A stretch of 64,000 nt of DNA from Riptortus pedestris (taxonomy: Eukaryota > Arthropoda > Insecta > Hemiptera > Alydidae). The notes under the pieces are model-generated. The model was given only the letters and a program-made list of their open reading frames with translations. It did not search any database and was not told the origin of the DNA. The DNA is taken from NCBI GenBank assembly GCA_019009955.1, contig CM032230.1, positions 102,022,001 through 102,086,000 of the forward strand, in the 5' to 3' direction. A program made the translations under genes and the position numbers. Shown here one piece after another: positions 26,709 through 38,405 of this stretch (within the stretch, counting starts at the first letter, position 1; every line of letters starts with the position of its first letter).

Positions 26709-26714
26709 AATAAA
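26709..26714 (+). terminator. Polyadenylation signal of SNRPB
   Basis: A canonical AATAAA lies 113 bp after the SNRPB stop codon and shortly before the mariner remnant that begins near 26760, implying a short 3' UTR. Confidence 0.6.
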
Positions 26715-26759
26715 TCAATTTTACAGTACAATTGTTTTTACTGTCACCTCCTGAATGTA

Positions 26760-27800
26760 TTGGGCTGTTTGGAAAGTTTGTGTTTTAATCCTATCCTCTC
26801 CCTTTAGTATCCTGGTAATCATGAAGAATAAGAGAGATATTTTTGTCATATTTTTGATGCACTTTTATTTCCATAAATCCAAGAATGCTACTCAGCCTGC
26901 AAACATAGTTTGTGTTGTATATGGGGGGACCATGCTGTAAGTGACCGGAGAGTGCTTGAATGGTTTGTGAAATTCAACAGGGAGAATTAGATGTTGAAGT
27001 TCACAAATCCTCTGGTAGACCAGTTGCAAACATTGATTGCCATATCAAGGCACTTAATCCTGAAAACCACTATACCACAGGAGTGAGGCTGGAAGATTTG
27101 ACCTTCTATGAACATTAGTTGCGACTTGGCTTTGTAAGTCACCTTTCTGTTTGGGTGATGCATGAATGGACTAAGAGAAATTTAATGGACCGTATATTAA
27201 CTTGCGATTTATTACTCAAATGTCATGAAAATGGTCTATTTTTGAAGCTTTTGGTAATTGAAGACAAAAATGGACATGGGGTCATTCCACCCACCACCAC
27301 CACGTGAGGTGACCCACCATTGAACACTTAAAATGCTAATATCCTTGCCTAAAAAGTTATGCTCTGTTGCTTTTGGTATTGGAAGGAAGTTCTATGACAT
27401 ACTGCCTAACAATATACTCTGATAAATACTTTAGTCAGTTGAACAAATTAAAGAAAACAATTGACCAGAACCAACCTCAGTTGGCAAATCAGTGTGGCTT
27501 TTGCCTTGGCAGGAGTTGCTTTCCACCATTATATCACCAGAATGCCCACGTCTTTGGCCCTACTGAAAATATTGTAGCTTTGGCTAGGAAGTTTACGTCA
27601 CTCTTCATATAGCCCAAACCTAGCAACCTCGGACTATAATTTAGTTTATTCCCTTAATGGTAAAAATTTTAAATTCTCTAGGGGACTGCAAAAACCACCT
27701 GGGTCAGTGTTTCGGTAATAAGTCTCGGATGTGGAAAATGGAATTATGAAACATCCCAAAATATGGGAACTGGTTATGAAACTAAATTTTTAATTAAATT
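26760..27800 (+). pseudogene. Degenerate mariner-family transposon (transposase remnant)
   Basis: It begins just after a TA dinucleotide with TTGGGCTGTTTGGAAAGT, a typical mariner end. Broken frames then follow mariner transposase order: RLGFVSHLSVWVMHEWTKR with NLMDRILTCDLLLK (27119-27235), the site where the TGDEKW motif is expected (here IEDKNGHG, so the first catalytic Asp context is damaged), SDKYFSQLNKLKKTID (27418-27470), a degraded HQDNARPH box (HQNAHV, 27535) and a PNLATSDYNL-like third-motif region near 27620. Multiple stops and frameshifts. No intact right inverted repeat was found, so the right limit is approximate. It cannot encode an active enzyme. Confidence 0.8.
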
Positions 27801-28049
27801 GTAGATTAAACTTAGACTAGAGCATTCTTTATGATTTCATTTTACTTAAAAATCAGTGGAAACTTTTCGAAAACCCAATATTATTCATCTTGCTCATCTT
27901 TTACTTATAAATACTTCCTTATTATAAATTATGATTACTTCCATTTTAATGAAAACTGTAATAGCATTTTATTTTTTAACGGTTTGAGTCAAGACTCAGG
28001 TTTCACCAGACTGTTTCTAATTGAGGATTGGCATATTTATTTGTTTACT

Positions 28050-28481
28050 AATTTTAGCAGATGTCCCTCAATCATTATCAGCTATGGAGACAATACTCAT
28101 GATACTCTCTTTGAAAAGTTTCTTTAATTGCCTTATCCTACATAGTAGGTGATGAAAATGAGTTTTGATGAGTATTTGTCTGGCAACCGTTTGTCATTAC
28201 TCACCCAGTAAAGGACTTTTGGCTTCCTGAACCACTTTTTTATTTCCCTCATCAAATCGTAAACTGATTGGGTTTAAAGTTTGAGCTCGAATCAGTTTCC
28301 ATTTTGTTACTACTCAGAGCATCGCATTTTAATAGAATAATTATTATTTAATAGTTAAAGAGAACGCCATTTTTTTCGAAAATCGCGTCATGAGTACGAC
28401 CTCAATAGCTGATTTCGCTTAAGGGAAATCTGCTAATTGCGACCGCCAGAGCGGTAACAGACAAATACACACACACACACA

Positions 28482-28536
<55 letters not shown>

Positions 28537-28560
28537 AACGGGTATTATTTTCATCTTCTT
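28050..28560 (-). repeat. Rearranged copies of the palindromic-end repeat with (CA)n and (TA)n
   Basis: A forward fragment near 28055 (AGCAGATGTCCCTCAATCATT) is followed at 28370-28560 by an inverted copy: TCGCGTCATGAGTACGACC, then AGCTGATTTCGCTTAAGGGA. This runs directly into the inverted interior (GCGACCGCCAGAGCGGTAAC, AGACAAATA), a (CA)n stretch and a (TA)n tract at about 28485-28534. One copy's terminal palindrome is thus fused to another copy's interior. Confidence 0.55.
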
Positions 28561-30161
28561 GGTAGAATCGGTGGGAATTCGAGGAATATTTTGAAAAATC
28601 TCTTCATGAGTACAGCCTCAATGTTTGATTTCTGATAGAAAATGTTCCTTACATTCTTAAAAAGATCCAAATTATTCCCTACCCGAGATTTGAGGAGGAA
28701 AATGTTCGGTCACATTGGTAGAAGGTCGGATCAGACATTTACATGTGAAAAACATTCGTTGGAAGTGGGGAGGGGGAGTTCTGGAATGTTTATTATGCCA
28801 TATAGTTAATCTAAATGAGTTGTTGTCTTAATTAAATTTGTGTGGTCTTTATCAAATTTTGTAAAGTAATTGTTTCTTTACTGGAGTCGTCTTAAGTGTT
28901 ACATGCACCGTGCATTCTTTTAATAGTATGTGTAGGGTGTATCATGTTATAGGGCTATCCTTAGCGCTTTTACTATAGATATACCAGATACAAAAGATCT
29001 CGGCTAGGGGCATTAGTGGCCTCTGACACCCACTCGTCCATCCCCGTCCTTTCTACATTCCCCTATAACGCCTCTCGTCATTTCTCCGAGTGAATCACGT
29101 TTACGTCAATAGAATTCTATTTACGTTATTACAATAGTTATGTGCGGACTTTTGGCGGAGTTTAATGTATACAAATATTATGAAACCAAAACGAGAAGCA
29201 TAAACTTAAATATAGCTACCAGCCAAACGTATTATAGCTGAAGGAAATAAGAACTTGCAAGTCCTAGTGCTTCGAAATGTATTTTTACAACTCCAGAGGG
29301 TAAAGAAGAATATTGAGATTGGATCATTTACAAATAGCGTAATTAGAAGAAGTGAGCGAGTGGGGAATGAGGAAGCTTACCTTCCCTCCGGCCACGCCCC
29401 TGACTCTTTTGTTAGTGGTCAAGCTAAATAAAATTTAGTATTCAATCACATTTAATTTTATTTACTGACCACCAGCCAATTTTATTCACTGGTGTGGCCT
29501 GTATAAGGAAACCATAGGGCAATCCATAAATCCCTGCCCCCCCCCCCGCCCTTAAGAATAAATATAAAAACCTAATTAAAATATTTAATTCGGTTTTATA
29601 AACTGTCTGTGATATATGTGTTCATGTCTTCGTCATGAAAACCTATATCACACAATATAAATGAGAAAACATTGGACCTATTTTAATAGAAAAAAAGGAA
29701 TTACTGTATACTTAGGCTAAAAAGCACCATGATTAAATAATATCGTTCCATTCCTAAAGTTATATGAATTCAGAGTTACCTAACATGAAGCAAATCCGAA
29801 AGTTTCTATTCCTTGTATTAAGCAAAAATTATCGCTTTCTTTGCGGTCTGCTGAAAATTTGCCATGGTAAACTACTGAAAGGTTTAAGTTGTTAAGTAAT
29901 GAGACTGATTGGTTACATTAGAAGGACATTTTTCTACATTCATGATTTTTAATACCTGTTAATGCAGTTTTCGAGGAATTGTGCTTTTATTGCTCAATAG
30001 AAACAACGGTGTCAGGAGACGAAAACAATTTCATTCTTTCGCCAGAAATGTCACTTTCTCTTTAACAGTCTTCAAGTTGAAGGATCGTTCGGTGAACGTC
30101 AGCTATCTTAATCTTGAAAGTCTTAAACTTTCTGTTTGTAACCGGTAAATTCCTTTTGATA
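28561..30161. other. Intergenic, no gene recognised
   Basis: AT-rich sequence with family-like debris near 28600-28790, a GC-richer patch at 29010-29110 and 29370-29400, and a C-run at 29539-29548. No open frame shows recognisable protein similarity. The last 100 bp presumably include the SCO1 promoter and 5' UTR. Confidence 0.5.
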
Positions 30162-30185
30162 ATGGCATGTAACTCGTTCGTTTAA
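30162..30185 (+). promoter_or_regulatory. Possible upstream ORF in the SCO1 leader (7 codons)
   Basis: An ATG at 30162 opens a seven-codon frame ending TAA at 30183-30185, one base before the SCO1 start codon at 30187. If the transcript begins upstream, it would act as a uORF. The transcription start is unknown, so this is conditional. Confidence 0.35.
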
Positions 30186-30186
30186 G

Positions 30187-33100
30187 ATGTCATTATTCAG
30201 GAATTTTTATTCTTTTGGGCGAAATTCTGTGAGTTAATGTATGCCTTTATTTTATACCGCTTGATTGTATTTAATAGAAACAATAAAAATATAATTATTT
30301 TTCCAGATTTTTCGTTTATCTAATCTTCCTTGCAAGTCTGTGCGATCATATTCCAGCCTTGGATCGAAGGAGAATACCAGAAAAAGCCCTATAACATGGA
30401 AGAACCTAACCCTAACTGGAGTTTTTGGGGCAGGAGCCCTTACTTTTATGTTATATTTGAAGGGAGAAAAAGAGAAAGGTGAATTCAAAGCATTTTTAAA
30501 ATCATTTTTTTTTCTATTGCATTCACTAAAGTTGCCAGGTATTTTGGTCAGAATATTGATTAAAATACAACTATCTTAAGAGTGTTTTATGAGTATGTAA
30601 AAAATTGAAAATTTCCTGTCTCGCTTATACAACATTGACTTTTGGGTTGCAGATAGTTAGCATTTGGAAATCAATGTTTCTTGCATTATGTGTTGACTTA
30701 ATGTATGTAAAATAAACTTACACTGACCAACCTGTTATTTAACCTTAAACGTTTTATTCTATAAGTATTTACAATGTGATTGTGGATAAAATTAACATGA
30801 TTTTCACATAGCTCAATTAAAATTATGGTACTTATTGGTTTATGGGAGGCCCCTAAATCATAGTAAAAAGAATTTATTATTTAAAATAATGATTCTAGAA
30901 TTTATAATTAAAGATGACTATTAAATCATAATAAAATCAATTTACTATTTAAAACTTTAGCACTAAAATACTAATCCTAATCCTTTACTATTTAAAATAA
31001 AACTTCTAGAATTTATAATGACAAAATATTGTTATAAATTAGTGATAGCCCAGAACTGGACGATGTCATGGAATAGCTGCATAAAGTGACTTAGTTTTTA
31101 TTATGATTTAATAGTCGCCTTTAAATGAATGGCCTCCCGTTAACCGATAAGTACCAAAATTATTATGATGGTTAAGATAGCTTTTAACCTCTTGTTCATA
31201 ACTCTTTATATACGTAAATATATCACTGCAAGTTAAACAAACAATTTGTCTCCTTTAATGTTTTATATAAAATTTTGCTTTCAAAATCCAATGTAGTCAC
31301 TGAATAATAATATAATACAATGAGAATAATCAAGAAAATGTCCACAAGCTCTTAACTCAAATTTATGCATAAGAATGTTTTGTAAATGATTGTTGAAACA
31401 TTCTATGATTTAAAGTCATGTTTTTGAGGCTCGGCCAAGATCTGTTTCTTATTTTGTGAGAAGAAATGATGTTATTCCAAAATACAAATGTTCTTCATGT
31501 AGGTACTGTGAAAACTAAGCAATTTTCCACATGCTAGTGTGACACACTACTTATCTTTCTATATATTTTCTATTTCTAAATAAAAATCAAACGATTAGAA
31601 AAACTCGCTGAATATTTGAGCTACGATAAAATGCATAGAACAATAATTATAGAGCATTAATAGTTTAAAATGATTTGTTCTATATATAATAATTGAGATA
31701 TTTTGAATTTTCAAAGGTCAGTGGCTCCTCTCACATTCAATATTGATCCCAAATATTTAAACTCCAGATTTGATTCTTGCAAGTCAGTTTTCAATAGCAG
31801 AGGGGAAATACAGTAACATTGTTAAGTCCTCTTGACACAAACAATTTATATCTGGCTATACTAGTACAGGCCTGCTTTAGGTTATCATATCCATGTGGAG
31901 CTGGTTCTTCTTTTTCTCTCCCTTCTCGATTAATTTCCTCAAAAACTAAACAGGATTAATCAACAGTAAAACCACTTTGTTTTTTTACGTTACATATTCC
32001 AACTCTACACACAATGCTATATCTTACTAGTATTAGGTTACACACAGTACACACCACAGGGTCCCCTTTTCTGAGAGATATACCCACCAGTAGGTATAAA
32101 ATGCAACCAATTAGCAATAGGTGGAAACAAAAGAAGTGTGAGGGCTGCTTTAGAGGGAATAGATTGTTAGCCCTCTTCATCAACGGGTAGTGCAAGCACT
32201 GCCAAGATGTCATAGCATCCAAGCTCTGAGTCTAACTTAAAGGAGAATCTTTTCCACCAACTCAGCCTTTTTATTGACAGCTGGACATAAAATAAAGAAT
32301 ATAAAGTATAAATAACGTAATAAAAATAATCTCTTTTCCACATAAAACAAAATTATCAATTACGTTTTCTTTTTTTTTATGTAATGTATTTTTTTTTTCT
32401 TTTCAAGCTTCTAAATAAGTTACTGTTAAGACCTCTCTGATGGTGTAATAGTCTAAATCTCTGCAGTGACCAAACCTATTGGGGAATGGAGTTGTTGGCT
32501 TCCCATATTTCTTGCCAGAGATACTGATCACGAGCAGTCTTCACCCAAGCTGGTCCAGCTAGCTCCTTCAAATTGTCTGCCCATCTCTTCCTCTGTTTTC
32601 CTAGTTTCCTATTTCCTATTTAGGTGTCTATTTTGTGACTAGTGTAGCCCATCGGCTGTCATCAAACCTAACCACATGATACATCCAATTTCCATTTTAC
32701 GGCTCTTGAGAAACAAAAGACAACCTTCACTCTAGTCTGCTTCCTCAGCTCAGTGTTCCTAATTAAATTTAATTTCGATTTTTTTGGTGAGACTAGGTTT
32801 GGCATCCATTGGTCACAACTGGCAAGACACAGCGATTACAAATTTCAATCTTCCATTTCATAAAGTTTTCCTTCATAATGAATTTCAGAGCCCAAAATTT
32901 CTTCCACCCTAAAGCCATTCTTTTTAGAATTGCCTTGGAAGCCATTTTTTGGAAAGAGACGAGTTAACCTAGGTAGATATACTTGTCGACATAATTCAGA
33001 GGCTGGTTAATTATTACAACCGATGCTTTCAGAGCATTTGTCATTACCTTGGTTTTACTCAGGTTTGGCCCCAGTCTGACGTCTACATACCCTAAAGTGA

Positions 33101-36100
33101 CTATTCATCATCTCTTTTAGTTCCTCCAAACTGGCCGCATATATAGTTCATATGCGAACTCTAGGTTCCCCAGTGATTTAACTGAAATTGGTATACCTTT
33201 TTCTCTACAGTTCAAGTTCCTGTATGGTACAAACTGCACCAGTGCTATGAATCGATAGTATCGGTGAATGATTGTCCCCCTGCCTACTCTTGTCTTAATT
33301 GGAAATGTAAGCCATCTTCTCTCGGTTCCAAGTAAGGCTTTATTCTACTCCAAGTTTGAAAAACACCTGAAAAATGGAAAAACACCTATCATAGAAAACC
33401 GAGTCAAAAGCCTTCTTAAAGTCTAAAAAACAGAGATAAAGTGGAAATGAGTATCCTATAGATTTTTCAATTACCTGATTTATTGTTTGTTGATGGACTG
33501 TGACTAAGAATCCTTTTCTAAATCCAGCCTATTCATGTGAAATTTCTGTATTTTTAACTGATGGTAAATTCTTTCTTTTAAAATACTGGTAAATACTTTT
33601 GATATTGTGGAGCAAAGGGAGTTAGCCTGGTAGTTTTCAATATTGTCTCGATCATCTTTTTTATATATTACAATAACTTTTTGATTGTTTCCATTGTCAG
33701 GTACTTTTTCCTCAACTAGTATTGCATTGAAGGCATCACAAAGTTCTTTAGCTAAATATCTAAATGGATATAATAAATATAAGGATCTATATACTGTCTT
33801 TTTAATATCTTTTATTTGTTTTAGCTTTAGCTTTAGAGAGAAAAAGGCAAATTGGAAAAGCTGCCATCGGAGGACCTTTTAGTCTAATTGACCATAATGG
33901 AAAGCCTGTCTCAAGCTCAGATTTTCTTGGAAAATGGCTTTTAATTTATTTTGGATTTACACATTGCCCAGACGTTTGTCCTGAAGAAATGGAAAAACTG
34001 GCAGCTATCGTTGACATCCTTGGTTTGTAGTTATATTAAATTGCTTCATTTATCTTTATTTGTTAGTGTGTCATTATTCATTTATCATGAGTTATATGTT
34101 ATGCATTTTAACATATATATTTAGAATGTCAGTTATTTTTTTGTTCAGTTGATTTAAAGATTGAAAAACACAATTCTTCAAGTAAGGTTCAAGCCACATA
34201 TCACACACACGAAGGGAATCAGAATAAAAAGACTGATCTTCATATGTAGACTGAACTAAAACTGAAGTAAATACCCTCATTTCCCAAGCTATGTGTGAAA
34301 CAACATCAAGTAAAAATAATTTATGAATTTAAAGGCCATTCCTTGTCATTGAGAATCATGAGAGGGCTACTGGAAGTTGGAATTAATAATTTGATTTTCA
34401 TACTTCAAAGTAACTTTTAATACTGAAAAATATTCTTAAACAAAATTGATTATTTCCACTTTTTCCTAAGTATTGAGTTCTAAACCCGCCCCCCCCCCCC
34501 ATTCCATTTCTATGAATAGGAAATCATTCCATTAAAACATAAACAAATATTTCTCAATTAAAATGATTCATTAACATTTACTTTTTGCAACTGAGGCTAA
34601 TTGGGATGGGTTACGTACAGGTTACCACCCTTTTCTATCCAGGGCGGGAATTCTGTCACTAAATAAAGTCCTTTGACCAGGTGGAAATTAAACTCGTCAC
34701 TCTAGGTTAATCATGTTAGATTAAGGTCAATGCTTTAACTGGCATGGCTAACCTGAGCCCCATTTCTCAATTATATTGAAGCAATCTTACGAAACATAAG
34801 TAAATTTCTATTCAGCGACAGGAAGTCAGAAATTTTAAAATCATACATTTAAACAACGTTTTAGGGTTGGGAAATAACTTCGAAACACAATTGGTTATTT
34901 AAATTTTTCCCGTTCTTTACAGTTCTTATGATAAAATCAATATTAACAAAAATAAGTTTTGACTTCCAAGTAACCCGCCACTCTTGTTTGTGCCAATAAA
35001 GTAAAAAATAACCTTGCTGACCATATTCATATCTGTAATTCATATACAAAAAGTTTTACAATTCTATTGAGGGAGCCTTGTGGAAAACAAAAATGCTTTT
35101 TGGTAACTAGACATTGGAAGTCATAGATTAAAAATAAATATCAACAATATTTTTCGACCAAAAACTGTATTCTAAACACTATTTATTCTTTACACTTTTT
35201 TGATAAAAGCAGTATTAATGGAGATATTGGTGGATATGGGTTTTGAGAAGTAAACCCTCACTCCTGAGGATGGTAGTAAAAAATGAAACTTGAATTTATT
35301 CGATTGATGTACCATTTAGTCCCATAAACAATATGTTCTTTACATTTTCATATAAACCGAATATTAATGAAAATATTGATGAAAATGTGTTTTGCCACCA
35401 ATGTAAACCCCCGCTCTTATTTGAAAATTGGAATTCTCATATAGCCTATGTTGTACCTTGGAATAGTTCACTCACAAATATAAAAGTCCACAGAAATCTT
35501 TCTAGAGAGATAGAGTTACAAATTAGATAGCTATAGGACCTCATAACTTTTGGGGAATCACTTTTGGTGAGGAGATCACAAACTGGGAAGAAAAAATTAT
35601 GAGAAATGAAGAGATTTCTCTTTAAGATGTAATAAAAAATAGCAGTATTTTTTTCTTCATTTTTCACCATTTTAAGTACTTAAAAAGAAAATAATTAGTA
35701 ACTTGTATCGTCATAGGTCAAGCTATGTATGTAAGCATAGCTAAAGCCATATATGCCATGGCACATACAGCATAAATGTGGAAATTTTATTTTAGCTATT
35801 AATGATTTTTTCATCTTTATTTTTAGATGCTGAGAAAGAATATCCTATTGATGTTCAGCCATTGTTCATAACTGTAGATCCAGAAAGAGATGACATTAAT
35901 GCAATATCAAAATATATTAAGGAATTCTCTTCTAGACTGATTGGACTTACTGGAACCAAAGAACAAATTTCACAAGCTTGTAAAAATTTCAGAGTTTATT
36001 TTAGCCAAGGTCCAAAAGATGACGACAATGATTATATTGTGAGTGAATGAATTAGTCTGAGTAGAGTTATTCATATTTAGAGTAGATAAAATTTAACTTT

Positions 36101-37011
36101 AATAGAATATCAAATTTTGATCTCTACATTGAACTGTTACTTAAAAATCATTATGTGGCCTGTGTTAAATACTTAAACACATCAAGATGTGTTATTGTAA
36201 TAATTGGAATTTATGTGAAAACTTCCTAAAGTAAGGTGATCCTTGTTTTAAGTAGAATGAATAATAAAAAACCTAGTAATATTTTCATACTTTTGACTGA
36301 ATTAAACTAAAGACGTGTGTACTTCCTTCTACAAAGGAAAGGAAGTATTGTAATCCAAAAAAATTTTGGTTTTCAGTTTTCAATAAAATTATACATAGAG
36401 ACTCTCCCTAAACCCATTTTGACTAGTTTCGGTGTGGCATCTATACTCACATACATATCTCTCATAAATGAAAAATGTCTAGCCTTAGAGTGTTGAAATT
36501 TCATGTTTAGGATCGTTGTAACATCTAGTTGTGCACCTTTATTGACTAAGGGAGATGGGATTTAGAGGAGGGTAAAAAAAAAATGTAATTTATTCATAAT
36601 TTTCCTTCACATTATTATTTATGCAGTAGATCCTCACAGTTTGATGTATTATTTTTTGTTTTTCTAAGCTTTTAATTTAATTTTAAAATCCTAATATTGT
36701 TATGCTTGTTAGTAATGGTAGAATTTCCTTCAATATGCAATATATTACATATATGTAATCAAATTCTTTAAGTTAGGAAAATTACTAATTCATTTTCTCT
36801 ACTGACCTTAAATATTTTCTTTCAGGTTGATCATACAATAATAATTTACTTGGTAAGCCCAGAAGGAGAATTTCTGGACTACTATGGACAAAATAGAACT
36901 GCTTCAGAGGTTGCTGAAAGTGTTAAAATCAATGCAGCTAAATACAGTTTGACGAATTCCAAGAGTCTTTTAGCTAATCCTTTTGGAACGAGAAGTGTCT
37001 TCTCCAGCTAA
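30187..37011 (+). CDS. SCO1: SCO1 copper chaperone (cytochrome c oxidase assembly), 5 exons, complete
   Basis: Exons: 30187-30228, 30307-30478, 33825-34022, 35827-36038, 36826-37011; 810 nt, 269 aa, phases consistent. Residues 1-40 are basic, Ser/Arg-rich and lack acid until about 36 ([14 protein letters not shown]...), as expected of a mitochondrial presequence. A single transmembrane helix lies at about 47-65 ([18 protein letters not shown]). The thioredoxin-like domain follows, with the Cu-binding CPDVC (Cys119, Cys123) in [17 protein letters not shown] and the third ligand His211 in YIVDHTI. VDPERD and GLTGT are conserved. Role: delivers copper to the CuA site of COX2 from the inner membrane. 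Exon 1 is short; I chose its ATG because the next upstream ATG is a uORF and because it joins exon 2 in phase. Exon 3 has a duplicated acceptor (CTTTAGCTTTAG), allowing loss of two residues (Ala-Leu). AATAAA at 37021 follows the stop closely. Confidence 0.95.
30821..31163. repeat. MITE-like element with nested inverted repeats, in SCO1 intron 2
   Basis: The outer arms 30821-30851 (GGTACTTATTGGTTTATGGG) and 31131-31163 are reverse complements with a few mismatches, and both reach an AATTAT edge. A second inverted pair lies inside (30914-30936 and 31096-31118, sharing GACTATTAAATCATAATAAA). The middle holds two direct copies of a unit ending CTTCTAGAATTTATAAT (about 30872-30911 and 30984-31022). 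No coding capacity. No clear target duplication seen. Confidence 0.55.
31830..32270. other. Less AT-rich unassigned patch in SCO1 intron 2
   Basis: Base composition is more balanced than the surroundings, and there is an 88-codon open frame on the minus strand with no recognisable motif. It sits next to the LINE remnant in the same intron and may be its 3' flank or another old element. Not a supported gene. Confidence 0.3.
32430..33710 (-). pseudogene. Degenerate non-LTR retrotransposon (LINE), reverse transcriptase and C-terminus, antisense in SCO1 intron 2
   Basis: Read on the minus strand, broken frames follow LINE order: [14 protein letters not shown] (degraded NYRPISL box) near 33660, [19 protein letters not shown] near 33500, and the RT block [15 protein letters not shown] near 33430. 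The YADD box is replaced by FAYE with a frameshift near 33150, followed by [10 protein letters not shown] near 33120. Lastly comes the C-terminal tail [16 protein letters not shown] (about 32690) and [22 protein letters not shown] (about 32560). The pattern resembles RTE-like elements. Stops, shifts and loss of the YADD acidic pair make it inactive. Confidence 0.8.
34561..34761 (-). mobile_element. tRNA-derived SINE copy (inverted), SCO1 intron 3
   Basis: Same sequence as the forward copies at 38178 and 48991 but inverted. It ends (high side) with the head complement GCTAACCTGAGCCCC and contains the inverted AACCTAGAGTGG-type block and the GGTTACCACCCTTTTCTA body. A 12-bp target duplication ATTTCTCAATTA flanks it at 34549-34560 and 34762-34773, which proves a retroposition event and fixes its limits. 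Confidence 0.85.
34780..35530. repeat. Second interspersed repeat family, SCO1 intron 3
   Basis: Blocks such as GGAAGTCATAGATT, GTAAACCCTCACTCCTGAGG, GTAAACCCCCGCTCTTATTT and CATATAGCCTATGTTGTACC recur, in diverged form, near 1640-1780 (CATATAGCCTACGTTATACC) and inverted at 5560-6110. It partly resembles the CCCCCACTCC motif of the main family but lacks that family's palindromic end here. The element class is not recognised. Confidence 0.4.
36300..36560 (+). repeat. Unclassified repeat fragment in SCO1 intron 4
   Basis: It starts with a small hairpin-like stretch (ACTTCCTTCT, ACAAAGGAAAGGAAGT), then continues TTTTGGTTTTCAGTTTTCAA and ACTAGTTTCGGTGTGGC. It looks like the edge of a dispersed element, but no second copy was found in this window. 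Confidence 0.25.
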
Positions 37012-37193
37012 AATATAGAAAATAAAAATATATATATTTGTTCTGTATAAAATTACATTACTATTTGTTTTTGTGTACTAATACAATTTTTATTTATTTG
37101 GTTTTATTTATTTCTTTAAATTCAAACCCAAATTTCTAGTATAAAAGTAAAGGGGTTTATCAGATTCTGGATTAAGGTGAACATTTGCAGAAC

Positions 37194-37907
37194 TTTTAGC
37201 AAATTTCCCTTAGGGGAAATCAGCTATTGAGGTTGTGCTCATGATGGGATTTTCGAAAATTCAAAATATCTTTGTTAAAAAATTGTATAGGACCAATTTT
37301 ATTGGAAATTAAATAAACTATAAATACTATTATATACATTTATTCGCTATCTAGAATATTAACCCAGATATTTTCAGTTTTCGGCAAACCCCACTTCTAC
37401 TCATGTCACATAAACAATATTCTGTTATATAATAAATCACTGTATTCAAAGCTTAAATACCAAATATTGTTTTCAAGAGTCCTTTATACAGGGATAAAGG
37501 GAGATACATAAAATATATTCTGTTGACCCCCCCCCATTTTAAGTTCTTGGACTACGAAAATTTGAGTGATTCATATAGAAATTATTTTGATTCATTAAAA
37601 ATTTCAGTAATAGATATAGTAAATATTTTTCAATAAAATTAATGTTATATTCTGATATATTTCAATAATTGTTTTTCTTTCCGGTGAAAAATATTTCTAT
37701 CTATCTGTTCAGCTCTGAGAGGTTGGCAGACCTGTTTGTTTACAATTCAGACGCTTTCCTCCGAAGGTTATTAAAATTGACTGAAAAATTTCAAGTATGT
37801 ATTTATTCACTTAATATTCATGGTGGTGTTAAGTATGTAAATTTATTTATTGTAAAACTTCATCAGGGAAATCTGCTTAGTTTACGCAGCCCCTGACGGA
37901 CTTTTTA
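37194..37907 (+). repeat. Nearly complete copy of the palindromic-end repeat family (HINE-like), SCO1/shu intergenic
   Basis: It starts TTTTAGCAAATTTCCCTTAG with the GGGAAATCAGCTATTGAGG half of the palindrome. It passes through the CCACTTCTACTCATGTCACA, CCAAATATTGTTTTCA and C-run (37527-37536) blocks, and ends GGGAAATCTGCTTAGTTTACGCAGCCCCTGACGGACTTTTTA. It lacks the central (TA)n-GCGGTCGC block, so it has an internal deletion. About 714 bp, no coding capacity. Confidence 0.7.
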
Positions 37908-38177
37908 CTTTTAATTGCTTCCTCATGGAACCGTTCATGATAAAACTAAGTGTTAGATGTTTTGTAATTAGGCTTTAGCAAATCGATGATTGACATCTGA
38001 GCTCTTCTCCAAAGCAGTGATGGATTCTGTAACTATTCTAAATGCGAGGAGGAAGCTGTCATCCATGTTCATACTATTGTTTCGCAGCTCTTACCGCCTC
38101 CTCCATTTGGTCAAGTAAACCTTGAAGATGTCTAGTGGTGTGTAACAAAATAAAAGAGGAGTGCCTATTCTGTGGGT

Positions 38178-38405
38178 GGGGCTCAGGTTGGCCATGCGAG
38201 TTAAAGCGTTGACCTTTAGCTCATATGGTAAACCTAGAGTGGGGGGTTCGATTCTTGCCTGGGCAAAGGAAATTATTTAGTGACGGAATTCATTAAATAA
38301 CATCCTAAAATCCCACCCTGGTTAGAAAAGGGTGGTAACCTGTAGATAACCCGTCCCAATTAGCCTAAGTTGCAAAAAGTGGACGTTAATAAATAATAAT
38401 AATAA
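38178..38405 (+). mobile_element. tRNA-derived SINE, full-length copy with target duplication
   Basis: The 5' head is tRNA-like, with an A-box-like stretch (TGGCCATGCGAGTTAAAGCG, about 38187-38206) and a B box GGTTCGATTCT at 38245-38255. The spacing between boxes is long, as in class II (Leu/Ser type) tRNAs. A unique body follows (CCCACCCTGG, AAAGGGTGGTAACCTG, CCGTCCCAATTAGCC), then an (AAT)n tail. A perfect 12-bp target duplication TATTCTGTGGGT flanks it at 38166-38177 and 38406-38417. Pol III-driven, non-coding, mobilised by a partner LINE (inferred). Confidence 0.88.

Noticed and set aside
27119..27307. Separate small gene downstream of SNRPB
   Set aside because: The peptide is a piece of mariner transposase; neighbouring frames supply the rest in order.
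30252..30488. Minus-strand 78-codon frame over SCO1 exon 2
   Set aside because: Antisense shadow of the SCO1 transmembrane exon.
37730..37760. Open frame 37669-37896 as a small gene
   Set aside because: It lies wholly inside a non-coding copy of the repeat family; the same interior sequence in other copies is not open.
38178..38260. A genuine tRNA gene (B box GGTTCGATTCT)
   Set aside because: No acceptor-stem pairing at proper distance; the same head recurs in four copies with a shared non-tRNA body and target duplications, so it is a SINE.
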